64,000 nt of DNA from Cupriavidus sp. (GTDB lineage Bacteria; Pseudomonadota; Gammaproteobacteria; Burkholderiales; Burkholderiaceae), in contig JAPSLP010000024.1 in assembly GCA_031180665.1 (NCBI GenBank), positions 19,761 to 83,760 of the forward strand, read 5' to 3'. Positions within the stretch are counted from its first letter, which is position 1, and every line of letters starts with the position of its first letter. The notes below the pieces were generated by a model. The model saw nothing but the letters and a program-made list of their open reading frames with translations. It had not been told where the DNA came from and made no database searches. Position numbers and translations under genes: made by a program. Of the stretch, positions 35,922 through 43,118 are shown piece by piece.

Positions 35922-37106
35922 ATGTACGAGATGACTTTAGAAGAGTTTCGTACTCGGAACCGGATCAGTGATGAAGCTTGGATCAAGAGCGAGTGCAATT
36001 GGGATGTGCTGAAGGCCATCGGTGCCGACCACACTGCAAATCACGACCAGCTGATCACGACGGCCGAGATGTTTGCTAGAACGATTCAGCGAATCAGTGG
36101 TGTGCATTCTGTGCGCTTCCGGGTGAAGGATGCCGAGCATTTGCTGGAAAAGATCGTCCGTAAGTGCGCTGAGCAGGTCGAGAAGTACAGGGCGATCACA
36201 GTGGAAAATTATCACGGCGTAGTAACGGACCTCGTGGGAATACGAGCGTTGCATCTCTTCAAGAACGATTGTTTTCAGATCGATGAGGGTATTCGAAGAA
36301 ATTGGCCGCTGGCGGAGACGCCAACGGCGTACGTCCGCGCAGGTGATCCAGAGGAGTTCCGGCAGTCTCTGCGCGCGCACGGTCTAGACGTAAAGGAGCA
36401 CGGTGCCGGCTATCGTTCGGTTCACTATGTAGCTACCAGTCAGCCTGGCATGCGAAAGGTTTCCGTCGAGATCCAAGTGCGCACAATTTTCGAAGAGGGA
36501 TGGAGCGAAATTGATCACAAGATCCGATATCCGAATTTTTCGGACAACGCGCTGATTGGGTATTTCCTCGCGATCTTTAATAGAATGGCCGGCTCAGCAG
36601 ATGAAATGGGCAGCTTTGTGTTGCAACTTGCTAGTTCATTGAATGCTGCTGATGCTCAATTGCAGGCGGCAATGGGTGAGCGCGACGAAGCGCTCGCTAG
36701 CATGGACGCGGCTCTGACGGGGGCCCAGCAAAGCAGGCAGGAGGGCCAAGAGATGCAGGAGACTTTGGCGAAGCTTCGAAAAGAGATGGAGCGCTTAAAG
36801 CGCAGTTCAGTCGATGTGACGCTAGCCAGCGATGAAGCCATCGGGAAGAGCCGTCACACCGCTACAAATGCGCTTATGAAACTCGTGGCACCATCTCTTG
36901 CGGATCATGCAGCTGCTGCGATTCGGAGCCATTTGAACGATAGTATGGCAGCTCAAGTCCGGAATTTGCTGAAAGATAACGCTATCGGTAGGCTTTCGGA
37001 GTACACCGAAGCGAGTTCTGTGAATCAGTTAAAGAAGCTGTTGGACGAAAGCGGAGTCTCTCAGGTTGGTGCTGCAGCTAAATTGCTTCGCAAGGAGCTT
37101 GAATAA
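35922..37106 (+). CDS. RelA/SpoT-domain protein (small alarmone-synthetase-like) with coiled coil
   Basis: 394 residues from ATG 35922, which has GGGAGAGG just upstream; an ATG at 35901 is in frame but poorly spaced. The synthetase domain (about 40-215) keeps the key residues: Arg67/Lys69 (FRVKDAEHLLEKIVRK), Asp103 (VTDLVGIR), Tyr164 and His168 (GYRSVHYV), Glu183-Gln185-Arg187 (VEIQVRTIFEEGWSEIDHK). No hydrolase HD domain is present. Residues about 245-296 look coiled-coil; the last 95 residues match nothing I know. Base composition is clearly more AT-rich than the neighbours. It sits in the tRNA-Arg island after the dead integrase. (p)ppGpp/(p)ppApp synthesis or tRNA pyrophosphorylation (toxSAS) are family-based options. 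No antitoxin-like gene is visible downstream. Confidence 0.85.
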   Translation: MYEMTLEEFRTRNRISDEAWIKSECNWDVLKAIGADHTANHDQLITTAEMFARTIQRISGVHSVRFRVKDAEHLLEKIVRKCAEQVEKYRAITVENYHGVVTDLVGIRALHLFKNDCFQIDEGIRRNWPLAETPTAYVRAGDPEEFRQSLRAHGLDVKEHGAGYRSVHYVATSQPGMRKVSVEIQVRTIFEEGWSEIDHKIRYPNFSDNALIGYFLAIFNRMAGSADEMGSFVLQLASSLNAADAQLQAAMGERDEALASMDAALTGAQQSRQEGQEMQETLAKLRKEMERLKRSSVDVTLASDEAIGKSRHTATNALMKLVAPSLADHAAAAIRSHLNDSMAAQVRNLLKDNAIGRLSEYTEASSVNQLKKLLDESGVSQVGAAAKLLRKELE

Positions 37107-37177
37107 TCCATTGGATTTTTGTGACCGCTTCGGCGTTACAGCCAATGAGCTGGATACCCCCTTGTAATTCATGAGAC

Positions 37178-37232
37178 ATTGGATGGCGCGCACCATAGCG
37201 CCGCTGAAGAGGAGGGGGCGTGCTTTGGTCAT
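37178..37232 (-). pseudogene. Start of a phage conserved protein, truncated
   Basis: From ATG 37232 the minus strand reads MTKARPLLFSGAMVRAIQ. This resembles the opening of phage proteins that start with RPILFSGPMVRAIL and continue GRKTQTRR. The continuation is missing. Confidence 0.35.
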
Positions 37233-37439
37233 GCTAGGGGGCAGTGAGAAGCGCGGCGCGGACGCCATCAGCAAAGCGGCCAAGCGTCGTATCCCATGCA
37301 TTCGTGCCATGCCCGGCCATCACCAGCCCGCAGTCGCGCGCGAGGTTTCCAGTCTTCTTTCCGGCACTGCGCTGGCATGGTCGATTCGCTCATCTGAAGT
37401 CCTTCATCGGTGCGAAGATGGTGACCATCAACCCACCTT

Positions 37440-37780
37440 CACCCAGCTCGATAGCGGCTGGAGCGGCCGCTTCTCCCTGCGCGCTTGATCTCATGTGCCA
37501 GCCTTTCCAATTGCGTGACGCGCCGCCAACGCAACGTTGGTCTCCCTGGCCGCGACCAGGAGCGATTCCACTTCGGCGAGTTCGCATCAGCGGTCCCGCG
37601 CTTGGCAACGATCTGCTCGTCCGCCTCTTCTTCGATCCAGCCGCTGGCGCGGCCGAGCTTGATTGTGCGGAGAACGTGTGTTCCTTGATGCGCTTGTAAA
37701 TCGCGGTCTTGCCCCGGACCATCAGCAGGTTGAACTCTGGCACCCGGATGTATCCGCCGTTGGGAAGCAGCTCGGTCGGG
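37440..37780 (-). pseudogene. AlpA-family phage/island regulator, frameshifted
   Basis: Two minus-strand frames together read YIRVPEFNLLMVRGKTAIYK, RIKEHTF and then, after a frameshift near 37672, RTIKLGRASGWIEEEADEQI followed by VTQLERLAHEIKRAGR. This is the AlpA pattern: a small helix-turn-helix protein that activates integrase/excision genes of P4-like islands. It fits the neighbouring P4 integrase remnant. Confidence 0.65.
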
Positions 37781-38265
37781 CTGACACCGGACCGGGGGAA
37801 TCTGGCTAGACGTGCTGCCGGGCAGCACGGGCACACAGTTCGTTCACATGTCGGTCTACCAGCTCAGTGGACGTTGATCGTATGCGATTGCCCTGAACCT
37901 CGGGCAAGGGTGCGTAGCCCCGATCGCGGGGACTTGCTCATAGGCTTCCGCTGGAAGGCGGCAGCGGGCAGCCAGCTTGCTGTTCCCCCATGCTTTTTCA
38001 TCCTTTTGCGGGCTAAAGCCCCGCGAATTTGATGGTGGTCGGCTCCAGGTCGACCCAGTGAGTGATTTTAAGGGCACCACAGAATTCGTCTGCGCAGAGA
38101 AACGGTTTCAGCTGAATTTATGAATCCCGTTGGCGAAACCACTCTCCCTATCCGATTTAGCATCAGCCGCGCTTCGCGGCTCGTGGTCCGCGACGCCGGA
38201 CGCCGCTCGTGCGCTCATGGCTGCGCGCGGCGGCGTCCGGCTCTACGGCAAAGGGCCGCCGACGA

Positions 38266-38733
38266 TCAGGCGCCGTCGAGGAAGAGACTACGCTGGCCCA
38301 GGCGCGTGCCGAGCGCATCGGGCGGCAGGCTCATGCTGGCGGGATCGATGGCGGGGTCGATGGCGGGGTCGGTGCTGCGCACCAGGGTCGGATCCGCGGG
38401 CGCCATGCCCGGTTGCGCGCCCGGCGCGGCGGCCTGCGCGTAGGGATCCCCGGCAACCGGTGCGGCGGCCTGAGCCGGCGTCGTTGCCGCGGGCATGCCT
38501 TGCATCGGGTGAGCCGACGGCATCGCCTGCGCGGTGGGCGCGGACTGGATCGATTGGGCGGATTGGGCGGATTGGGCGTATGGCGAGGATTGGGTGGGCT
38601 GCATCGGCTGCATCGTCTGAGCGGCCGGCATCGGCTGAGTCGACTGCATCGGCTGGGACTGCTGCGCGAGCAGCGGGTACGACGCGATCATCGCGCCAGC
38701 CATCAACAGGGATTTCGCCAGATGTTGCTTCAT
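38266..38733 (-). CDS. Secreted low-complexity protein, unknown function
   Basis: 155 residues from ATG 38733 with a good Shine-Dalgarno (ggaggt). A signal peptide (MKQHLAKSLLMAGAMIASYP) ends near LLAQQSQ. The rest is Gln/Pro/Ala/Met-rich with short repeats such as QSAQSAQSIQSA, PMQ and DPAIDPAIDP. No domain is recognised. The good ribosome site and signal peptide support a real exported protein. It lies just beyond the tRNA-Arg island with normal high GC. Confidence 0.65.
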   Translation of the reverse strand: MKQHLAKSLLMAGAMIASYPLLAQQSQPMQSTQPMPAAQTMQPMQPTQSSPYAQSAQSAQSIQSAPTAQAMPSAHPMQGMPAATTPAQAAAPVAGDPYAQAAAPGAQPGMAPADPTLVRSTDPAIDPAIDPASMSLPPDALGTRLGQRSLFLDGA

Positions 38734-39197
38734 TCGTGTACCTCCATAAAACGCCGACAGGCATGGGAAGGTTCACTGTAGCGGCGAGGCGTCTGACATT
38801 CTGTTCGATTTTGCAACGGTGATTAACGAGCCTTGTCATTGGCGCCAATGCGGCTTACAACCACGCGCGCAATGGCGGCAACGTCGCGATCGTAGCAACG
38901 GTAGCAACGGTGGCGACCACGTCCACCGTGCCGACCGTGGCAACCGTCGCAACCGTGGCAATGGTGGCAATGGTGGCAATGGTGAGCGAGGTACTTGCGG
39001 GCATGGCGCGGCAGCACGACCATGGAGGTTCGATGCGAAAGGGCCGGTGTAGAATCGGCGGCCTCTCGCCGTGGCGCGGAAACAGGCTGCGGCGCCGTGG
39101 TGGAGGGCGCTTACGGAGTCGACAATATGGACGGACAACAACAAGCGATCTCCTGCGTGCATGAGGCCCGCACCGTCGATTCGCCAATGGCCGACCG
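38734..39197. other. 464-bp region before ktrB with short tandem repeats
   Basis: Contains a degenerate triplet/hexamer array at about 38885-38985 (gtagcaacg, gtggcaatg and similar). Both strands are open across it, but without ribosome sites. No gene is supported. Confidence 0.55.
38885..38985. repeat. Degenerate short tandem repeat
   Basis: Runs of gtagcaacg, gtggcaacc and gtggcaatg; the last is repeated three times in a row (about 38955-38982). Confidence 0.7.
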
Positions 39198-40526
39198 ATG
39201 AAATCCATCGCGCATCCCCCACGCGTCGTCGCGATGGCCTTCCTGCTGGCGATCGGACTCGGCACGCTGCTGCTGGTCCTGCCGATCTCCCAGGCGGACG
39301 GGCAGCCCGTGCCGTGGCTGACGGCCCTCTTCACCGCGGTATCCGCCGTCTGCGTGACAGGCCTGGTGCTGGTGGACACCGGTACCTACTGGTCCGGCTT
39401 CGGCCAGTCCGTGATTCTCGTGCTGTTCCAGATCGGCGGCTTCGGCATGATGACCGCGGCGACGCTGCTGGGCCTGATGGTCAATCGCTCGCTGCGGCTG
39501 CGCACCAAGCTGATCACGCAGGTCGAGACGCGCTCGCTGGGCATGGGCGACGTGACCAGCGTGGCGCGGCTGGTGCTGGCGGTGACGCTGGCATCCGAGG
39601 CGCTGGTCGCGACACTGCTGACGCTGCGGCTTCGCTATGCCCATGACCTGCCATGGGGCGATGCCGCGTGGAGCGGGCTGTTCCATGCGGTGTCCGCCTT
39701 CAACAATGCCGGCATTTCGATCCATGCGGACAGCCTGACACGCTATGCCGCCGATGCGCTGATCCTGATTCCCGTGATGCTGGCGACCGTGGTCGGTGGT
39801 ATCGGTTTCCCGGTGCTGCACGATGTCCGGCGCAAGGCACGCAGCCCGCATCATTGGTCCCTGCATACCAAGCTGACCCTGGCCGGCACGGCGGTACTGC
39901 TGGCGATGGGCTTCGTCGGAGTGCTGCTGTTCGAATGGACCAATCCGAATACGCTGGGCCCGATGTCCGCCGCCGACAAGCTGCTGTCCGCGGCCTTCGC
40001 ATCGGTGGCGGCACGGACGGCGGGCTTCAATACCTTGGACATCGGCCTGCTGACGCCCGAAACGTGGGCGCTGCACTACTTCCTGATGTTCGTCGGCGGC
40101 GGCAGCGCGAGTACCGCCGGTGGTGTCAAGGTGGGCACGATCGCCATCCTGGTCCTGCTGGTCATCGCCGAGATTCGCGGGCAAAGCGACTGCGAGGCAT
40201 ACGGCCGCAGACTGGGCGCATCGGCCCAGCGCCAGGCCATCACGGTGCTGGTGCTCGGCAGCGCGCTGGTCACCCTGGGTACACTGGTGTTGCTGCGCAC
40301 GACGGACGTGCCGACCGATCAGATCATCTTCGAGGTCATCGCCGCCTTCGGAACGACCGGCCTGTCGACGGGGATCACCGCGGATTTACCCCCGCTTGCC
40401 CAATTGACGTTGATCCTGCTGATGTATGCCGGCCGGGTGGGCACCATCACGCTGGCGGCATCGCTGGTATTGGGCGAGCGCCGCATGCCGTTCCGCTATC
40501 CAGAGGAGCACCCAATTGTTGGCTAG
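39198..40526 (+). CDS. ktrB: Potassium uptake channel subunit KtrB/TrkH
   Basis: Inner-membrane K+ translocating subunit, 442 residues. Four pore-like repeats are visible through their selectivity-filter loops: SAVCVTGLV (about residue 50), SAFNNAGIS (about 170), AARTAGFN (about 275) and AAFGTTGLS (about 392). The length fits KtrB better than the longer TrkH. It is directly followed, with an 8-nt overlap, by the gene of its cytosolic gating ring. Confidence 0.92.
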   Translation: MKSIAHPPRVVAMAFLLAIGLGTLLLVLPISQADGQPVPWLTALFTAVSAVCVTGLVLVDTGTYWSGFGQSVILVLFQIGGFGMMTAATLLGLMVNRSLRLRTKLITQVETRSLGMGDVTSVARLVLAVTLASEALVATLLTLRLRYAHDLPWGDAAWSGLFHAVSAFNNAGISIHADSLTRYAADALILIPVMLATVVGGIGFPVLHDVRRKARSPHHWSLHTKLTLAGTAVLLAMGFVGVLLFEWTNPNTLGPMSAADKLLSAAFASVAARTAGFNTLDIGLLTPETWALHYFLMFVGGGSASTAGGVKVGTIAILVLLVIAEIRGQSDCEAYGRRLGASAQRQAITVLVLGSALVTLGTLVLLRTTDVPTDQIIFEVIAAFGTTGLSTGITADLPPLAQLTLILLMYAGRVGTITLAASLVLGERRMPFRYPEEHPIVG

Positions 40527-41214
40527 ATTATTTACCGAGCAGTTCTCCTTTTCGAAGGGCGACAGCGTGGTCGTGATCGGCCTGGGCCGCTTCGGCAGCT
40601 CGGTCGCGCAATCGCTGATGCGCCTGGGCCACGATGTGATGGGTCTGGACAAGGAAGCGGAGCCCGTGCAGGTCTGGGGCAACTACCTGACGCATGCGGT
40701 GCAGGCCGATTCGACCAACGTCAACGTGATGCGCCAGCTGGGCGTGGCCGACTTCGCCCATGCCATCGTCGGCATCGGCTCGGACCTTGCGGCCAGCCTG
40801 ATGACGATCATGACGCTCACCGAACTCGACATCAAGGACATCTGGGTCAAGGCGATGTCGGCCGAGCACGGGCAGATCGCGCAGCGCATCGGCGCGCATC
40901 ACGTCGTCTATCCCGAAGCGGATATGGGCGAGCGCGTCGCGCATCTGATCACCGGGCGCATGATGGATTTCATCGAGTTCGACGACGGCTTCGCCATCGC
41001 CAAGGTCCATGCGCCGGCGTCGACCCACAACCAGACGCTGGCGGAATCGGGCGTGCGGGAGAAGTCGGGCGTCACGGTGGTGGGTGTCAAGCGCGCCAAC
41101 GAGGACTTCCAGCACGCCACGCCGAGCACGCGTGTGTTGCCGGGCGATCTGCTGATCGTGTCGGGCCCGACGCGCAAGATCCAGTCGTTCGCGGGCGACG
41201 TGACGAAGCGCTAG
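40519..41214 (+). CDS. ktrA: KtrA/TrkA-type potassium uptake regulatory subunit
   Basis: 231 residues from a TTG at 40519 that overlaps the ktrB stop (GAGGAG 10 nt upstream); no in-frame ATG is placed suitably. An N-terminal RCK/Rossmann domain (VVVIGLGRFGSSVAQSL, then LDKEAEPVQ) binds nucleotide. The C-terminal RCK_C domain (about 145-225) ends GDLLIVSGPTRKIQSF. It forms the cytoplasmic ring that gates KtrB. Confidence 0.92.
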   Translation: MARLFTEQFSFSKGDSVVVIGLGRFGSSVAQSLMRLGHDVMGLDKEAEPVQVWGNYLTHAVQADSTNVNVMRQLGVADFAHAIVGIGSDLAASLMTIMTLTELDIKDIWVKAMSAEHGQIAQRIGAHHVVYPEADMGERVAHLITGRMMDFIEFDDGFAIAKVHAPASTHNQTLAESGVREKSGVTVVGVKRANEDFQHATPSTRVLPGDLLIVSGPTRKIQSFAGDVTKR

Positions 41215-41233
41215 TTCACGGGCTCAACTACGC

Positions 41234-41845
41234 ATGCCCAACCGACTCGATCAGGCCCGTCGCCTGCTGGCCCTCGCGCAGACGGGCCTGCACTACAGCC
41301 GCGATCCCTTCGATGCCGAGCGCTATCGCGAAATTGCGGCCATCGCGCACGCACAGATTGCCGCGCTGGCCGAGGGCGATGCGCAGGACGTCGCGCGGCT
41401 GTTCATGCCGGAAGCGGGCTACGCCAATCCGAAGCTCGACGTACGCTGCGCCGTGTTCGACGAAGCCGGCCGCGTGTTGCTGGTGCGCGAAGCGGCCGAG
41501 GGCCTGTGGTCCCTGCCCGGCGGCTGGGCCGATGTCGGCGCGACGCCGGCAGAGAACGCGGCGCGCGAGGTCAGGGAGGAGAGCGGCTATACGGTGCGCA
41601 TCGGCCGGTTGCTGGCGCTGTGGGACATGCGCAGGCACGCGCATCCCGCCTCGCCGTTCCATATCTGGAAGCTGGTCTTCGACGGCGCGATCGTCGCCGC
41701 GGGCGCGCCCACCGATGGCGAGACCGATCAGGCCGGATTCTTCGCTCTCGATGCGCTGCCGCCGTTGTCGGTGGCCCGCATTCTGCCCGAGCAGTTGCGG
41801 CGGCTGGGGCAACTGCATCGCGACGGCGGCATGGCGTTCGATTAG
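41234..41845 (+). CDS. Nudix hydrolase with NUDIX N-terminal helical domain
   Basis: 203 residues. The first 65 residues match the N-terminal domain of X-linked nucleoside diphosphate Nudix enzymes (LDQARRLLALAQTGLHYSRDPFDAERY). A Nudix fold follows with the box GGWADVGATPAENAAREVRE then ESGY. The core REVREESG metal site is intact. The first Glu of the consensus (usually GE before the TP/SP) is Ala here. Probable substrates are nucleotide-linked diphosphates. It starts 19 bp after ktrA, same strand, possibly read through. Confidence 0.88.
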   Translation: MPNRLDQARRLLALAQTGLHYSRDPFDAERYREIAAIAHAQIAALAEGDAQDVARLFMPEAGYANPKLDVRCAVFDEAGRVLLVREAAEGLWSLPGGWADVGATPAENAAREVREESGYTVRIGRLLALWDMRRHAHPASPFHIWKLVFDGAIVAAGAPTDGETDQAGFFALDALPPLSVARILPEQLRRLGQLHRDGGMAFD

Positions 41846-41894
41846 GCTGCCGGCAGGCGGGCCGTGCGGATGGCCGCGCATGGCCGTTCGTCGT

Positions 41895-42755
41895 TCAGCC
41901 GCCAAGGCGCGACAGCACCGCCCGATTCAGGTCCTGGATCTGGTCCTCGCAGGCTTGCGGATATTCCAGTCCCGCGCGCTGTGCCACCTCTCGTCCCAGG
42001 CGCCCGTACAGCCGGACCGTCGCTTCGAAAGCGCGTCGTGCATCGGCGGTGTCGAACCGTCCGAATACCTGCTGCATCGCATGCCACGTATCCCGGTCGA
42101 CCCACTGTTCCATGCGCAGGCCGTTGTGCCAGACATCGACATTGCCGCCATGCAGCGCCAGCGCGTGCCATTGCGCCATGCGCAGCAGCAACGTCTTCAT
42201 CGTCCAGTCGCGCTGCTTGACCAGCCACAGCTCGCCACGCGCCAGATACCGGGGGACATGAAAGGCTTCGAACCAGAACTCTTCGACACTGGTCTGGAAT
42301 TCCTGCTGCGAAGGCAGCGGTTCAACCGGGAACCGGTACGGCGCAGGGGCCAGCGATGCGGCAACTCCCGCCTTGTCCAGCAGGACGCGATAGCCGCGCG
42401 CATAGAGGTCGTCCAGACCGGCTGGAGCGGTGACGCGACGCAGGCGTTCGATGCCGGCAACGGTGAAGTCGATCTTGACGCCGCCCCGGTATATCGCCAG
42501 CCGCGTCGGCCACGGCTGATCGTTGCCGGCTTCAAGGCGCAACACCGTGATCAGTTCGCCAATCCGGTGGAGCCAGCCGTCGTCCCGGACGAGGGCATCG
42601 GAGTCGGACGTGATGATCTCGATATCGAGGTCGGAATACTCGTCCGCGGAATCGTCCTGGCGAGCCAGCGAACCGGTCTGGATCAGCGCCACCACCGCGT
42701 CCGTGGCGCTGGCCCAGTCCAGTACCGATTGCAGATAGTCGGCTCGTGATGTCAT
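41895..42755 (-). CDS. ANT(6)/AadS-like nucleotidyltransferase
   Basis: 286 residues. The nucleotidyltransferase core has GSLARQDD, then DEYSDLDIEI (metal-binding Asp pair), VKIDFTV (third Asp) and a helical C-terminal half with WTMKTLLLRMAQWHAL. This pattern matches streptomycin/aminoglycoside 6-adenylyltransferases. Chromosomal relatives are often of unknown substrate, so resistance should not be assumed. It is last in a tight minus-strand series after benE and brnA (7-bp gap). Confidence 0.72.
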   Translation of the reverse strand: MTSRADYLQSVLDWASATDAVVALIQTGSLARQDDSADEYSDLDIEIITSDSDALVRDDGWLHRIGELITVLRLEAGNDQPWPTRLAIYRGGVKIDFTVAGIERLRRVTAPAGLDDLYARGYRVLLDKAGVAASLAPAPYRFPVEPLPSQQEFQTSVEEFWFEAFHVPRYLARGELWLVKQRDWTMKTLLLRMAQWHALALHGGNVDVWHNGLRMEQWVDRDTWHAMQQVFGRFDTADARRAFEATVRLYGRLGREVAQRAGLEYPQACEDQIQDLNRAVLSRLGG

Positions 42756-42762
42756 GCGAAGC

Positions 42763-43116
42763 TCAGCAGTTTCGCCTCAGCATCCGATGGGACTCGGCAT
42801 AGGCGCGCAGCGCATCGTTGATACGCGTTTGCCAGCCATCGCCGGTGGCCTTGAACGCCTGCAGAACGTCGGGATCCAGTCGCAGGGTTTGACTGACCTT
42901 GCGCTCGGCCGCAGGCAGGGCGGGCCGGCCCCGTCGCTTGATCAGCGCATCAGCCTTTTCCTCGCCCAGCACTTCGGCAAATACTTCACGTGCCCGCCGC
43001 ATACCCTTGATTTGCCCGGTCGTCAGTTCGACCGCATCCGGATCGCCCGCGATGCCGCGGACGATTGCGGCATCCTCGTCGGCGGTCGGCATGGCCGGCT
43101 TGGGTTTCCTGTTCAT
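42763..43116 (-). CDS. brnA: BrnA-type antitoxin, without BrnT
   Basis: 117 residues from ATG 43116. The C-terminal BrnA ribbon-helix-helix signature is clear (VSQTLRLDPDVLQAFKATG, then GWQTRINDALRAY). The N-terminal half is longer than in many BrnA proteins and Lys/Glu-rich. BrnA normally follows the toxin gene brnT; here the upstream neighbour is the benzoate transporter gene, 2 bp away, and no BrnT is seen. It is either an orphan antitoxin-like DNA-binding regulator, perhaps of this operon, or a relic. Confidence 0.8.
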   Translation of the reverse strand: MNRKPKPAMPTADEDAAIVRGIAGDPDAVELTTGQIKGMRRAREVFAEVLGEEKADALIKRRGRPALPAAERKVSQTLRLDPDVLQAFKATGDGWQTRINDALRAYAESHRMLRRNC

Positions 43117-43118
43117 CG

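Larger units (their letters stand above)
37107..38265. other. Island end: 1.16 kb of gene debris
   Basis: No intact gene is supported. On the minus strand are traces of an AlpA-type regulator and of a phage gene start (listed separately). The 37.8-38.2 kb part shows only short frames with no family resemblance. No repeat of the tRNA-Arg 3' end was found. Confidence 0.6.

Noticed and set aside
37856..38080. Minus-strand frame of 74 residues at the island end
   Set aside because: No family resemblance and no ribosome site. Treated as debris.
34862..38200. A second copy of the tRNA-Arg 3' end as right attachment site
   Set aside because: Looked for the T-arm/acceptor sequence through the AT-richer segment and did not find it.
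38823..39023. His/Cys-rich 66-residue frame on the minus strand (HHCHHCHHCHGC)
   Set aside because: It comes from the short tandem repeat read in one frame, with no Shine-Dalgarno. A metal-binding peptide is not supported.
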